Of a stretch of DNA of 64,000 nucleotides, positions 44,100-53,923 are shown piece by piece. A model generated the notes under the pieces. It saw only the letters and a program-made list of their open reading frames with translations. It searched no databases and was not told the origin of the DNA. The DNA is taken from assembly GCF_002741015.1 (NCBI RefSeq), contig NZ_CP016616.1:727501-791500 (forward strand), written 5' to 3'. Within the stretch, counting starts at the first letter, position 1, and each line of letters starts with the position of its first letter. This stretch comes from Microvirga ossetica (GTDB lineage Bacteria; Pseudomonadota; Alphaproteobacteria; Rhizobiales; Beijerinckiaceae). The position numbers and the translations under genes are program-made.

Positions 44100-47000
44100 G
44101 ATCCAGACGCTCCCGCAGCCGCCGGAACGGCGTCCATGTGGGCCGCCGCGGACGAACGCCTGTCGAACACGGTGACATAGAGCGTGGGCAGCAGGATCAG
44201 GGTGAGGACCGTGGCGACCAGGAGCCCGCCCATGATCGCATAGGCCATCGGGCCCCAGAAGACCGTCGGTGCGATCGGGATCATGCCGAGAACGGTGGAG
44301 ATCGCCGTCAGCATGATCGGGCGGAACCGCGTCGTGCTGGCGTCGAGCGCGGCGTCCACGACGCCCTTGCCGCCGGCTCTCTCCGCCTCGATCTGCCCGA
44401 TGAGGATGACGGCATTCTTCGTGATGATGCCGATCAGGGCGAGAACGCCGAGCAGCGCGACGAAGCCAAGCGGCCGACCCGATATCAGCAGGGCCCCGAC
44501 GACGCCGACGAGGCCCAAGGGGGCGATGCAGAGGACCAGGCCAAGCAGCTTGAAGCTGCGCAACTGCGCCATGAGGACCGTCAACATGATCAGGAGCATC
44601 AGCGGAACCACCGCGATCACCGATGCCTGCGACTTCGCGCTCTCCTCGACGGTCCCGCCGACATCGATCCGGTATGAGGACGGCAAGGTCCGCCTCAGCT
44701 CATCGATCTTCGGGGCTAGGGCGGAGACGGCCGTTTCAGGAAGGATACCGGGCGCGACATCGGCGGCAACGGTCAGCGTCGGCACCCGGTCCCGGCGCCA
44801 GACCAGGGGTGTATCGAGCCCATAGTCGAACGTGACGAACTGCGACAGCGGCACGGATCGGCCGCCCGGCAGGGCGACCTGCATGGTCCTCAAAGTCTCG
44901 ATCGAGGCTCGCTCGTCGTCCCTTGCGCGTGCGACGACATTGACCAGATAGATGCTGTCGCGCACCTGGGTAACGACCGTTCCGGACACGACCGTGTTGA
45001 GAATGGTCGCGAGCGCCGCCGAGCTGAGGCCAAGGCGCCTCGCCTCATCCTGGTCCACCCGCAATTGAAGCTTGCGCGCTGGCTCGATCCAATCGAAGTT
45101 GACCTGCTTGGCCTGAGGGTTCGAGGCGACGACCTGGGCCAGTTTCATGGCGATGGTGCGGACCTCGCCGATTTCAGGGCCGGTGACGCGGTATTGCAGC
45201 GGCCAGCCCACGGGCGGTCCGAGTTCCAGGGGGTAGACCCGCCCGACCAGATTCGGGAACTCGCTGGCCAGCATCGCTTCCAGCTTCACCTGAAGCCTTT
45301 CCCGGGCGGGCACATCCCTTGCGACGATCACGGCCTGGCTGAAGAAATCGTTCGGAAGCTGGACATTCAGGGGAAGATAGAAGCGGATCGCGCCGCGCCC
45401 GACGTAAGTGCTCCACCGCTCGACGTCGGGATCGTCCTTCAAGGCGGCGTCGAATCGACCGACGAGTTCCTCGCTCGCGAAGATCGAAGCATTTTGAGGC
45501 ATTGTCAGGTCGACCAGAAGCTCCGGGCGGTCGGACGCCGGGAAGAACTGACGCGGCACCAGCGGAAGGGCCAACAGCGAGGCGACGAACAGGCCGATGC
45601 TGACGGCAATCGTGAGCCACCGGGCCCTGATGGCGCCGGAGAGGAGCCGCCGAAAGAGCACGACCGCGCGGCCGGGCGGTGCATCGGCTGAAGAGGTCTT
45701 CGGCTTGGACAACATTGCGACGCCGAGCACCGGCGCGAACACCACCGCCACAAGCCAGGAGATGACCAGGGCGATGCTGACGACGGCAAAGAGCGAAAAC
45801 GTATACTCGCCCGCCGAGCTTGCGGCGAAGCCGATCGGGACGAACCCGGCGATCGTCACCAGCGTTCCGGCCAGCATCGCCATGGCATACCGCTCGAAGG
45901 CGTAGGTCGCGGCCTTCTCCTTTTCGTCGCCCGCCGCGAGGCGGGTCACCATGGCGTCCGTGGTCGTCATGGCATCGTCGACAAGCAGGGCCAGCGCGAT
46001 GATGAGCGCCCCCAGGGATATGCGCTGCATGTCGATGTCGACGACATCCATGATGGCGAGCACGGCAGCGAGAGTCAGCGGAATGGACAGGGCGACGACC
46101 AGTCCGGGCCGGACCCCGAGACTGACGAAGCTCGCGACGAGGATGATGGCGACCGATTGCCAAAGCGACGTCATGAAGTCGGCGATCGCGTGATCGACGG
46201 TCACGGCTTGGTCGGCAACCAGATGCGGTTCGATGCCGAGCGGCAGGTTGGCCGTGATCCCCGCCATCGCCTTCCTGACATTGTCGCCGAGCGCCAGGAT
46301 ATCGCCGCCGTCCCGCATGGCGATGCCGAGGCCGATCGCCTCCTGCCCGTTGACGCGAAACATCGGCTGCGGCGGGTCGGCCGGGCCGCGCTGTACCGTT
46401 GCGATATCGGCCAACCGAACCATCCGGTCCCCCACCGGGAAGTTCACGTCGAGAAGATCGGCTTCCGTCTCGAAAGCCCCGGATACGCGCAGGGCCATGG
46501 TCTCATTCCGGGTCTGGAGCGCACCCGCCGGACGCACAATGTTCTGGCTCTGCAAGGCCGTCAGCAGAACCGTCCGGTCGATGCCCAGATTGGCCAGTTC
46601 CCTCACCGAGAATTCGACGAAGATCCGCTCGTCCTGGGCGCCGATGATCTCGATCTTGGATACGTCGGGAACGAGCAGGAGCCTGGAACGGATGTCCTCG
46701 ACGTGATCCCGCAACTCCCGACGGGTGAACCCATCGGAGGTGAAGCCATAGATGATGCCGAACGTGTCGCCGAACCGGTCGTTGAAGAACGGCCCGAGCG
46801 TGCCGGCCGGCAACGTGTGGCGGATGTCCGTCACCAGGTTGCGGACCTGATACCAGGTATCCTGCACGTCCGATCCCGGGATCGACTGCTTCAGGTTGAC
46901 GAAGATCGTGGTCATGCCCGGTGTGGTCGAGCTTCGGAGGAAGTCGAGGCCGGGTGTTTCCTCGAGTTGACGCTCGAGCCGTTCCGTGACTTGCGTCAGG

Positions 47001-47182
47001 GTATCTTCCATGGTCGCACCGGGCCAGGCCGCAGCGACGACCATCGTCTTGATGACGAAGGACGGATCCTCGTTGCGGCCAAGGCGAAAGAATGCCAAGA
47101 GACCGGCGGCAACGGCCACGATCATCAGATAGGTCACGACGGAGCGGTTCCTCAGTGCCCATCCCGACAGGTTGAAGTTCAT
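44096..47182 (-). CDS. RND-family multidrug/solute efflux pump permease
   Basis: Predicted 1028-residue inner-membrane pump of the AcrB/MexB superfamily, normal length. It has 12 membrane helices in two six-helix halves, two large periplasmic loops, and helix-4 residues with two Asp in VDDAMTTTDAMV (proton relay) within LGALIIALALLVDDAMTTTD. The sequence is closer to the shorter VexF/CzcA-like proton-driven group with dual adaptors than to AcrB. Substrate cannot be told. No TolC-type channel gene is adjacent. Both ends overlap adaptor genes by four bases (ATGA), so translation of the three genes is coupled. Confidence 0.95.
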   Translation of the reverse strand: MNFNLSGWALRNRSVVTYLMIVAVAAGLLAFFRLGRNEDPSFVIKTMVVAAAWPGATMEDTLTQVTERLERQLEETPGLDFLRSSTTPGMTTIFVNLKQSIPGSDVQDTWYQVRNLVTDIRHTLPAGTLGPFFNDRFGDTFGIIYGFTSDGFTRRELRDHVEDIRSRLLLVPDVSKIEIIGAQDERIFVEFSVRELANLGIDRTVLLTALQSQNIVRPAGALQTRNETMALRVSGAFETEADLLDVNFPVGDRMVRLADIATVQRGPADPPQPMFRVNGQEAIGLGIAMRDGGDILALGDNVRKAMAGITANLPLGIEPHLVADQAVTVDHAIADFMTSLWQSVAIILVASFVSLGVRPGLVVALSIPLTLAAVLAIMDVVDIDMQRISLGALIIALALLVDDAMTTTDAMVTRLAAGDEKEKAATYAFERYAMAMLAGTLVTIAGFVPIGFAASSAGEYTFSLFAVVSIALVISWLVAVVFAPVLGVAMLSKPKTSSADAPPGRAVVLFRRLLSGAIRARWLTIAVSIGLFVASLLALPLVPRQFFPASDRPELLVDLTMPQNASIFASEELVGRFDAALKDDPDVERWSTYVGRGAIRFYLPLNVQLPNDFFSQAVIVARDVPARERLQVKLEAMLASEFPNLVGRVYPLELGPPVGWPLQYRVTGPEIGEVRTIAMKLAQVVASNPQAKQVNFDWIEPARKLQLRVDQDEARRLGLSSAALATILNTVVSGTVVTQVRDSIYLVNVVARARDDERASIETLRTMQVALPGGRSVPLSQFVTFDYGLDTPLVWRRDRVPTLTVAADVAPGILPETAVSALAPKIDELRRTLPSSYRIDVGGTVEESAKSQASVIAVVPLMLLIMLTVLMAQLRSFKLLGLVLCIAPLGLVGVVGALLISGRPLGFVALLGVLALIGIITKNAVILIGQIEAERAGGKGVVDAALDASTTRFRPIMLTAISTVLGMIPIAPTVFWGPMAYAIMGGLLVATVLTLILLPTLYVTVFDRRSSAAAHMDAVPAAAGASGS

Positions 47183-48276
47183 TGCGGTTGCGCTCCCGGC
47201 AGACTTACGGATTGGCCCTCGCGCAGAAGACTGGCACCGGCGGTCACGATGATGTCCCCTGCTGCCAGGCCCTTCGCGACGAGGGCCGTCGAGGGACCGG
47301 CGCTAATGACATCGAGCCTGCGCCAATTGACCTTGCTTGTGCCCGGATCGACCGCCCATACGCCAATGTCCTGCCCCCGCCGCACCAGTGCCGTGGAGGG
47401 GATCGCCAGCGCCGTATCCGCGCTCCTCCGGAGGGTGCCCGAGACGGCCGTGCCAAGCCTGAACGATTGCGGCGGATCGGTGAGGCCGACACGGATGGCA
47501 AACGTTCGGGTGACGGGATCCGCCTGGGGAGCGATCTCCCGAACCCGGCCGTGGGCCTTGACGTTCGGGTCGCTGGCCAAACCGACGACGACCTCGACGT
47601 CCGGCGTTGCCGCCCGAGCCAGGTCGGCCGGGACCTCGAAAACGGCATCGCGACCGTCCCGCCGGGCGAGTTGCACGATCATCCGGCCGGCTGCGACCAC
47701 CTCACCAGGCTCCGCGCCGACTGCCGTTACGACGCCGGGCGCATCCGCCTTCAGGGTGGTGAACCCGACGACATCCTCGGCGGTCCGGACACGGGCCTCG
47801 GCCCCGTTCACCTGTGCCTGCGCCGCCGTGCGCGCTTGCTCGGCGGCCTCGAAATCGGCTCGCGTGGTGATGCCGCGTTCGAGAAGATGACGCTGCCTTT
47901 GATACTGGTTGTCCGCCTGCCCCAGGGCGCCCTGGGCCGCCGTCAGCGCCGCCCGCGCGGAGCGCAGCTCGTTGAGCTCGTTCTCCGGGTCGAGACGTGC
48001 GACCACCTCTCCCTCGCCCACCGACACTCCGACGCGGGCAGGCCTTTCGACCAACCGGCCGCCCAACCGGAACGCCAGGGATGCCTGGTCCTGGGCCTCG
48101 ATGTGGCCCGCGAAACCCACATCCGCTGACTTGACGGCAGGCTCGACCACGATGACACGGGCGGGTCGGACCGGTGCCGGCGCCTCGACCTCGGCCTGGC
48201 ACGCGGCGCACCAGAGCGCGAGGGCGACCGGAACGGCGACTTGCAACGGAGGACGAGAGCCGGAATCGAGCATCAT
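47179..48276 (-). CDS. RND efflux periplasmic adaptor, first copy
   Basis: Predicted 365-residue membrane-fusion protein, first gene of the operon. The N-terminal signal ends ALWCAACQA, a likely lipoprotein signal. Blocks: QASLAFRLGGRLVERPARVG, a helical hairpin (LRSARAALTAAQGALGQADN ... EQARTAAQAQVNGAEARVRT), APGVVTAVGAEPGEVVAAGR and PQADPVTRTFAIRVGLTDPP. Two different adaptors serving one pump suggest a hetero-adaptor complex, as in MdtA- or TriAB-type systems. The promoter should lie in 48277-48611. Confidence 0.93.
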   Translation of the reverse strand: MMLDSGSRPPLQVAVPVALALWCAACQAEVEAPAPVRPARVIVVEPAVKSADVGFAGHIEAQDQASLAFRLGGRLVERPARVGVSVGEGEVVARLDPENELNELRSARAALTAAQGALGQADNQYQRQRHLLERGITTRADFEAAEQARTAAQAQVNGAEARVRTAEDVVGFTTLKADAPGVVTAVGAEPGEVVAAGRMIVQLARRDGRDAVFEVPADLARAATPDVEVVVGLASDPNVKAHGRVREIAPQADPVTRTFAIRVGLTDPPQSFRLGTAVSGTLRRSADTALAIPSTALVRRGQDIGVWAVDPGTSKVNWRRLDVISAGPSTALVAKGLAAGDIIVTAGASLLREGQSVSLPGAQPQ

Positions 48277-48388
48277 ATCCTACATCCTGCGTGATGAGTC
48301 CGCCTCGCAATCCATCGTCAGGACCTGTCACGCTCGCCCACCTAGGTACAGGGTATCAGAATGTCCCGCTCGCGCAGATTAGCTCATC

Positions 48389-48463
48389 ATCCCAACCCTG
48401 CGCGATGCATCCCATTTTTGGATCACGGCCCTCGCGTTGTGAGGTTCATCCCACAAATTGGGA
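48389..48463. promoter_or_regulatory. Repeated ATCCCA half-sites in a divergent promoter region
   Basis: ATCCCA occurs at 48389-48394, 48409-48414 and 48448-48453. The second is followed by TTTTTGGAT and the third by CAAATTGGGA, giving inverted repeats ATCCCATTTTTGGAT and TCCCACAAATTGGGA. The cluster lies between the RND operon and the AbgT gene and could be the operator of one regulator acting on both. Confidence 0.45.
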
Positions 48464-48611
48464 CGGCCCGTCTAAGCCTGGGACACTGCGCCGATGCATT
48501 ACCGAACGGGCACGCTAAGCTCACTTGGGTCACCGCTGGGCACCGTTGCGTCGATGCGGCTGTGGTAAGCCGGTTCCCGGCGCGACGGTCATTCCACTTG
48601 AGGCGATGGCG

Positions 48612-50183
48612 ATGGCAATCATTCACACGGCGCCCAAGTCCCTGGACACCCAGCCCAAGACCGTCATGCAGCGGTTCCTCGACGGCGTCGAACGGGTGGG
48701 GAACATGGTTCCTCACCCCGTGGTCATTTTCCTGATCCTCATCGGTATCGTCATCGTCCTCTCGGCCCTGCTCAGCCTGTTCGGCACCGCCGTCTCCTTC
48801 GAACGAATCAACCCGGACACGCACCAGGTCGAGACCGCCACCACGGAGATCCGCAGTCTGCTGAACACGGACGGCATCCGATTCCTATATTCATCGCTGA
48901 TCCCGAACTTCATGAGCTTCACCGCGGTCGGGCTGATGATTGCCGCGATGATCGGCGCCGGAGTGGCAGAGGAGTCCGGTCTGGTCACCGCACTGATCCG
49001 CAAGCTCGTCATCGTCTCACCGGCCTGGGCTCTCACCTACATTCTGTCCTTCGTCGGAATCCTCTCCAGCATCGCGGCCGATGCTGGCTATCTGGTCCTG
49101 ATTCCGCTCGCCGGCATCGCCTATCTCGCCGTCGGACGGCATCCCATTGCCGGCCTCGCGCTCGGTTTCGCTGCCGTGGCCGGGGCCTTTACCGTGAACA
49201 TGCTGATCAAGCCGCTCGACGCCGTGCTCGTCGAGTTCACCAACGACGCGGCTCATCTCGTCGATCCCAACCGCTCCATAGGCCTTACCTCGAATATCTG
49301 GTTCTCGTTCGCCTCTGTGCTGTTCCTCACCGTCGTCGTCGCCTTCATCACCGACCGGATGATCGCGCCCCGCCTGGGAACATACGATCCGAGTCTGGCA
49401 GCGGAAGGAACCACGACCGAGCAGGGCGCCGAACTGTCGGAACAGGAGTCCCGCGGCCTGCGGTTCGCCGGCATCGGGCTGCTCGGGCTGATCGCGGTCT
49501 TCTGCCTCCTGACCCTTCCTTCGGGCGCACCGTTGCGCAATTCCGACACCGGGGAGCTCATCGGCAACTCGCCGTTCATGAACGGGCTGATTGCGCTGAT
49601 CATGCTGATGTTCCTCGTCACGGGCTGGACCTACGGCATCGGCGCCGGCACGCTGAAGACGCTGCCCGAGGTGATCGCGGCGATCGAGAAGTCGATCAGG
49701 AATCTCGGCGGCACGATCTTCCTGTTCTTCGTCCTGAGCCAGTTCGTCGCCTATTTCACCTACACCAACATGGGCACGGTGATGGCGCTCAGCCTGTCGG
49801 GTGCTCTCCAGGCCGCCAATATCGGCGCGCTGCCGCTGCTGCTCGGCTTCATCGTCGTCGTCGCGATCATCGATCTGCTGCTGACCGGCGCCATCGCCAA
49901 ATGGGCGATCTTCGCCCCGGTCTTCGTGCCGCTGCTCATGAAGCTCGGGGTCGAGCCGGAAGCGGTGCTCGCAGCCTATCGCGTCGGTGACTCGCCGATG
50001 AATGCGATCACCCCCCTGAACGCCTATTTTGCGCTCATGGTCGGGTTCACGCAGAGATACGACCGGACCGCGGGCGTCGGCACCGTCGTGTCGCTGATGC
50101 TTCCCTACGTCATATGGATGTTCATTCTCTGGACCGCCCTCTTCGCCATCTGGAAGATGCTCGGGCTCCCATGGGGACTATGA
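48612..50183 (+). CDS. AbgT family transporter
   Basis: Predicted protein of about 523 residues with 9-11 membrane helices. AbgT hallmarks: RFLDGVERVGNMVPHPVVIF at the start, FTAVGLMIAAMIGAGVAEES, SIAADAGYLVLIPLAGIAYL, and AYRVGDSPMNAITPLNAYFA near the end. E. coli AbgT imports p-aminobenzoyl-glutamate; other members export sulfonamides using proton-motive force. ATG 48612 is best spaced from GAGG at 48600-48603; ATG 48606 is also possible. The next gene, a peptidase 22 bp downstream, favours uptake of a peptide-like substrate. Confidence 0.94.
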   Translation: MAIIHTAPKSLDTQPKTVMQRFLDGVERVGNMVPHPVVIFLILIGIVIVLSALLSLFGTAVSFERINPDTHQVETATTEIRSLLNTDGIRFLYSSLIPNFMSFTAVGLMIAAMIGAGVAEESGLVTALIRKLVIVSPAWALTYILSFVGILSSIAADAGYLVLIPLAGIAYLAVGRHPIAGLALGFAAVAGAFTVNMLIKPLDAVLVEFTNDAAHLVDPNRSIGLTSNIWFSFASVLFLTVVVAFITDRMIAPRLGTYDPSLAAEGTTTEQGAELSEQESRGLRFAGIGLLGLIAVFCLLTLPSGAPLRNSDTGELIGNSPFMNGLIALIMLMFLVTGWTYGIGAGTLKTLPEVIAAIEKSIRNLGGTIFLFFVLSQFVAYFTYTNMGTVMALSLSGALQAANIGALPLLLGFIVVVAIIDLLLTGAIAKWAIFAPVFVPLLMKLGVEPEAVLAAYRVGDSPMNAITPLNAYFALMVGFTQRYDRTAGVGTVVSLMLPYVIWMFILWTALFAIWKMLGLPWGL

Positions 50184-50204
50184 GCTGATGCCAGAATTCA
50201 ACGG

Positions 50205-51416
50205 ATGGAAACGATGAGCAGCTCTGCGATCCCCCTCGATGTCGCCGCCGCGGAAGATCACCTGATGCGGTTCCTCTCGGTCGAGGGCGTGACCGGACAG
50301 GAGGCCGCCATCGCGGCGGCCGTTTCCGACACGCTCAAGACGGCCGGCGTGCCGGCCTCCGCGATCCACTTCGACGAAGCGCACAGGCGCATTCCCGTGC
50401 CGACGGAAACCGGCAACCTGATCGTCGATCTGCCCGGAACGCGGCCGGGAGCGCGGCTGCTGTTCTCGACCCATCTCGACACCGTGCCGCTCTGCGCCGG
50501 CGCCAAGCCGCGGCGCGAGGGCGACCGCATCGTCGGGGACGGCACGACGGCTCTCGGCGGCGACAACCGCACCGGCTGCGCCATCCTCGTCGTCCTTGCG
50601 GAGACGCTCCTGAAGCACAACCTGCCGCATCCGCCGATCACGCTGCTCTTCACGGTCCGCGAGGAGAGCGGCCTGCACGGCGCACGCGAGCTCGATCCCG
50701 CCGATCTCGGCGGCGCCGCGATGTGCATCAACGTCGACGGCCAGGATCCGAACGATCTGATCGTCGGAGCGGTCGGCCAGGAGAACTGGCAGGTCGAGAT
50801 CACCGGCAAGGCCTCGCATGCGGGCGTCGCGCCCGAGAAGGGCATTTCCGCGACGCTGGTGGGCGCCGTCGCCCTTGCCGAGGCTAAACGCGAAGGGTGG
50901 TTCGGCAAGGTGGCGAAGGCCGGCGGCCGCGGCACCAGCAATGTCGGGATCTTCGGCGGCAAGGACGGCAAGGCCGCGGGGGACGCGACCAATGTCGTGA
51001 CCGACTACGTCTTCATCAAGGGCGAGGCGCGAAGCCCGACCTCCGCCTTCGCCGAGGCGATCGCGAAGGGTTTCGAAGCGGCATTCCGGAAGGGCGAAGA
51101 GGAAGTGAAGGACGATGAAGGCGAAACGGCGAAAGTCGCCTTCACCCATACCCCGTCCTACCCGCCGTTCAATCTGGACGAGACGGCGCCAGTGGTGCAG
51201 CGCGCGACCAGGGCCATGACCGCGCTTGGCCTCAAGCCAAACTACCTGTTCTCGAACGGCGGCCTCGATGCCAATTGGCTCGACAAGCACGGTGTCCCCA
51301 CCGTCACCATCGGCGCCGGGCAGGCGGAGATCCATACGATCAAGGAATACGTCAACTTGCCGGAATTCGCCACCGGATGCCGCCTCGCGTTGCTGCTGGC
51401 CACGATCGAGGACTAG
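50205..51416 (+). CDS. Peptidase T-like M20/M42 aminopeptidase
   Basis: Predicted 403-residue zinc peptidase. Metal ligands in order: His in LLFSTHLDTVP, bridging Asp in LGGDNRTGCA, catalytic and ligand Glu in VREESGLHG, Asp in CINVDGQDP and His in AEIHTIKEY. The dimerisation domain (about 200-310) begins EITGKASHAG. It would remove amino acids from tri- or dipeptides in the cytoplasm. Start may be ATG 50214 rather than 50205. It stands 22 bp after the AbgT gene, so the pair probably imports and then hydrolyses a peptide or aminoacyl conjugate. Confidence 0.93.
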   Translation: METMSSSAIPLDVAAAEDHLMRFLSVEGVTGQEAAIAAAVSDTLKTAGVPASAIHFDEAHRRIPVPTETGNLIVDLPGTRPGARLLFSTHLDTVPLCAGAKPRREGDRIVGDGTTALGGDNRTGCAILVVLAETLLKHNLPHPPITLLFTVREESGLHGARELDPADLGGAAMCINVDGQDPNDLIVGAVGQENWQVEITGKASHAGVAPEKGISATLVGAVALAEAKREGWFGKVAKAGGRGTSNVGIFGGKDGKAAGDATNVVTDYVFIKGEARSPTSAFAEAIAKGFEAAFRKGEEEVKDDEGETAKVAFTHTPSYPPFNLDETAPVVQRATRAMTALGLKPNYLFSNGGLDANWLDKHGVPTVTIGAGQAEIHTIKEYVNLPEFATGCRLALLLATIED

Positions 51417-51535
51417 GTGGGCAGCGACATCACGCCGTTTGATCCAGGTCCCCGTCGTCGGCTCATGCTGCGACGCCGTCCCCTCTCGCTGTTCGCCGAC
51501 GACATGTCCGAACGGCCCCACGGGGAGATGAGCGG

Positions 51536-53365
51536 TTGAGTCCCATCGCTTCCATCGCTGCCATTATCGCCGCTGCCGTCGTCCTGTTCATCTGGAACAG
51601 GCTGCCGGTCGTCGTCGTCGCCATGGGCACCGCGCTCGCCTTGTGGGCGACGCAGGTCCTCACGCTGGGTCAGGCGCTGGGCGGCTTCGGCGATCCGGCC
51701 GTCATCTTCATCGCCTGCCTCTTCATCGTCAGCGCCGGGCTCGAGACGACGGGGGTCACCGCATGGGCCGGGCAGCTTCTGATCCGCGGCGCCGGCAAGG
51801 AGAGCCGGACGCGCCTCCTCCTTCTCACCATGAGCCTCGTGGCCGTACTGACCGCCTTGATCAGCGTCAACGGCGCCGTCGCTGCCCTGCTGCCGGTCGT
51901 GGTCGTCATGGCGGTGCGCCTGAAACGGAAGTCGTCGCAGCTTCTGATGCCGCTCGTCTTCTCCGCCCATGCGGGATCGATGCTCGCGCTGACCGGCACG
52001 CCGGTGAACGTCCTCGTCTCCGAGGCAGGGCTCGAGGCCGGCGTGGGTGGGTTCGGCTTCTTCGAGTTCGCCCTCGTCGGCATTCCGCTGCTCGCCGGCA
52101 CGATGGCGATCATCGTCCTCTTCGGCGAGCGCCTCCTGCCCCAGCGCAACGGCGCCAAGATGCCGGCCGACCTCAGCCGCCATGCCAGGACGCTGGTGGA
52201 GCAATACGGTCTCGCCGACGGCATCTTCCAGATGCAGGTGCGCGCGACCTCGCCCTATGTCGGTCTTTCTCCGTCCGGCATCGATCTCTCGTCCTTTCCG
52301 GGCGTACAGCTCGTCGCCGTCCAGGAGGGCGAGAGCGCCGCACCGCTGCGCCGTCCCGTGGAGGACGGCGATCAGATGCTCGTGCGCGGGCATGCCGAAG
52401 CCGCCGCTTCCCTCGCCGCGCGGATGCATCTCTCGTTCCGCGAGGATGTCGCATCGGGCCAGGGTGAAGAGACCCTGTTCAATCGTCAGTCAGGCCTGGC
52501 CGAGGTGGTGATCCCACCACGCTCGGGCCTCGTCGGCCAGACCGTGTTCCCGGGCATGGTCACCGAGAGCGGCGACCTCGTCGTTCTCGCGGTGCAACGG
52601 GCCGGAGCCGAGGCCGGCGCCGCCAACCAGGTTTCCGGTCGCGGCATCGCGTTGCGCGCCGGCGACACCATGCTGCTCCAGGGAACCTGGAAGGCCCTCG
52701 ATGTTCACCTCAGCGATCCGGACGTGCTGGTGGTCAACTCGCCCGAGCTCGTGCGGCGCCAGGCCGTGCCCATGGGACCGGGCGCCTATCGGGCGATTGC
52801 CGTGCTGATCGGTATGGTGTTCCTGCTCGCGACCGGTCTCGTGCCGCCCGCCGTCGCCGGCCTTCTCGCCGCCGGCGCCATGGTCCTGTCCCGGATCCTG
52901 ACCGTCGAGCAATCCTACCGCGCCATCGACTGGACGACGGTGATCCTCGTCGGTGCGCTGATGCCGCTATCGACGGCAATGGTGCAAACGGGAGCGGCGC
53001 AGCTCATGGCCGAAGGCCTGGTCGGGCTCGTCGGCGACGCCGGGCCCGTTGCCCTGCTCGCTGGCCTTTTCCTTCTCACCGCCGTCATGGGCCAGTTGAT
53101 CAGCAACACCGCGACCGCGCTGATCGTCATCCCCATCGGCATGGCGGCCGCGGCGAGCATGGGGATCTCGCCGCGCCCCGTTCTCATGAGCACCGCGGTG
53201 GCCGCCGCCGGTGCCTTCCTGACCCCCATCGCGACGCCGACCAACCTGATGGTCATGGGGCCGGCAGGATACGCGTTCGGCGATTACTGGAAGCTCGGCC
53301 TGCCGCTGCTCCTCTGGTTCTTCGTCGTGTCGGTTTTCCTCGTGCCGCTGATCTGGCGGTTCTGA
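51536..53365 (+). CDS. SLC13/CitT-type permease with TrkA-C (RCK_C) domains, copy 1
   Basis: Predicted 609-residue inner-membrane transporter. The membrane halves (1-205 and 415-609) have the DASS/ArsB-NhaD fold, including ALTGTPVNVLV and ISNTATALIVIPIGMAAAAS then FLTPIATPTNLMVMGPAGYA. Two soluble RCK_C domains (about 215-300 and 305-390) interrupt them. Such proteins are Na+- or H+-coupled anion transporters or Na+/H+ antiporter-like carriers with ligand gating. TTG 51536 has GGGGAG eight bases upstream. It precedes mrpE by 21 bp and is probably cotranscribed. Confidence 0.92.
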   Translation: MSPIASIAAIIAAAVVLFIWNRLPVVVVAMGTALALWATQVLTLGQALGGFGDPAVIFIACLFIVSAGLETTGVTAWAGQLLIRGAGKESRTRLLLLTMSLVAVLTALISVNGAVAALLPVVVVMAVRLKRKSSQLLMPLVFSAHAGSMLALTGTPVNVLVSEAGLEAGVGGFGFFEFALVGIPLLAGTMAIIVLFGERLLPQRNGAKMPADLSRHARTLVEQYGLADGIFQMQVRATSPYVGLSPSGIDLSSFPGVQLVAVQEGESAAPLRRPVEDGDQMLVRGHAEAAASLAARMHLSFREDVASGQGEETLFNRQSGLAEVVIPPRSGLVGQTVFPGMVTESGDLVVLAVQRAGAEAGAANQVSGRGIALRAGDTMLLQGTWKALDVHLSDPDVLVVNSPELVRRQAVPMGPGAYRAIAVLIGMVFLLATGLVPPAVAGLLAAGAMVLSRILTVEQSYRAIDWTTVILVGALMPLSTAMVQTGAAQLMAEGLVGLVGDAGPVALLAGLFLLTAVMGQLISNTATALIVIPIGMAAAASMGISPRPVLMSTAVAAAGAFLTPIATPTNLMVMGPAGYAFGDYWKLGLPLLLWFFVVSVFLVPLIWRF

Positions 53366-53386
53366 TCGGCCAACCGGTGATCACCA

Positions 53387-53923
53387 ATGAGCGACACAGA
53401 TTCGGACCGTGACAATACCAAGCCCCCCTTCCGGTCACACGGAGTGGTCAGCCTCTGGGCCGTGCTCTTCGTCGTGTGGATGGTTGCCAATTCCACCCTG
53501 GCGGTCGTCGTCGTGCTGCTCGGCGCGGCGATCACGCTGCCCATCGCCTGGATCTTCGCCTCCTCCGGCGGCCCCTGGAACCGGATCCGCTGGACTCCCG
53601 ACGGGCTCCTTCACTTCTCGCTCTACGGCGCGACGTTTCTCGTCGAGCTCGTCAAAGCCAACATCACCATGATGCGCTACGTCTATGCGCGGCGGATCGA
53701 TATCAAGCCGGGCATCGTCAAGGTCCGCACACGTCTCAAATCGCCGATCGGCCGCCTGGCCCTTGCCAATACGATTGCGCTGACGCCGGGCTCGCTCGTG
53801 ATGGAGTTGAGGGGCGACACGCTCTTCATCCACCTGCTCGATATCGACGGCATCGACGCCGACGCGACGACCGATGCAATCGTCACCCCCTTCGAAAGGC
53901 ATTTGGAGCACGTCTTTGGCTGA
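53387..53923 (+). CDS. mrpE: Mrp/Mnh antiporter subunit E
   Basis: Predicted 178-residue protein: two or three N-terminal helices (LWAVLFVVWMVANSTLAVVV), FSLYGATFLVELVKANITMM and the soluble C-terminal domain with LANTIALTPGSLVMELRGDT and LFIHLLDID. These are the MnhE blocks. It is a membrane subunit of the multisubunit Na+/H+ antiporter. First of the Mrp-type genes here; its 3' end overlaps subunit F by eight bases. Confidence 0.93.
   Translation: MSDTDSDRDNTKPPFRSHGVVSLWAVLFVVWMVANSTLAVVVVLLGAAITLPIAWIFASSGGPWNRIRWTPDGLLHFSLYGATFLVELVKANITMMRYVYARRIDIKPGIVKVRTRLKSPIGRLALANTIALTPGSLVMELRGDTLFIHLLDIDGIDADATTDAIVTPFERHLEHVFG

Noticed and set aside
46157..47890. Plus-strand frame of 577 codons across the RND and adaptor genes
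   Set aside because: Spans two well-supported minus-strand genes and lacks any recognisable domain.
48520..48560. Sigma-54 promoter upstream of the AbgT gene (TGGGCACCGTTGCG)
   Set aside because: The GG and GC elements are much closer than the required spacing for a -24/-12 promoter.
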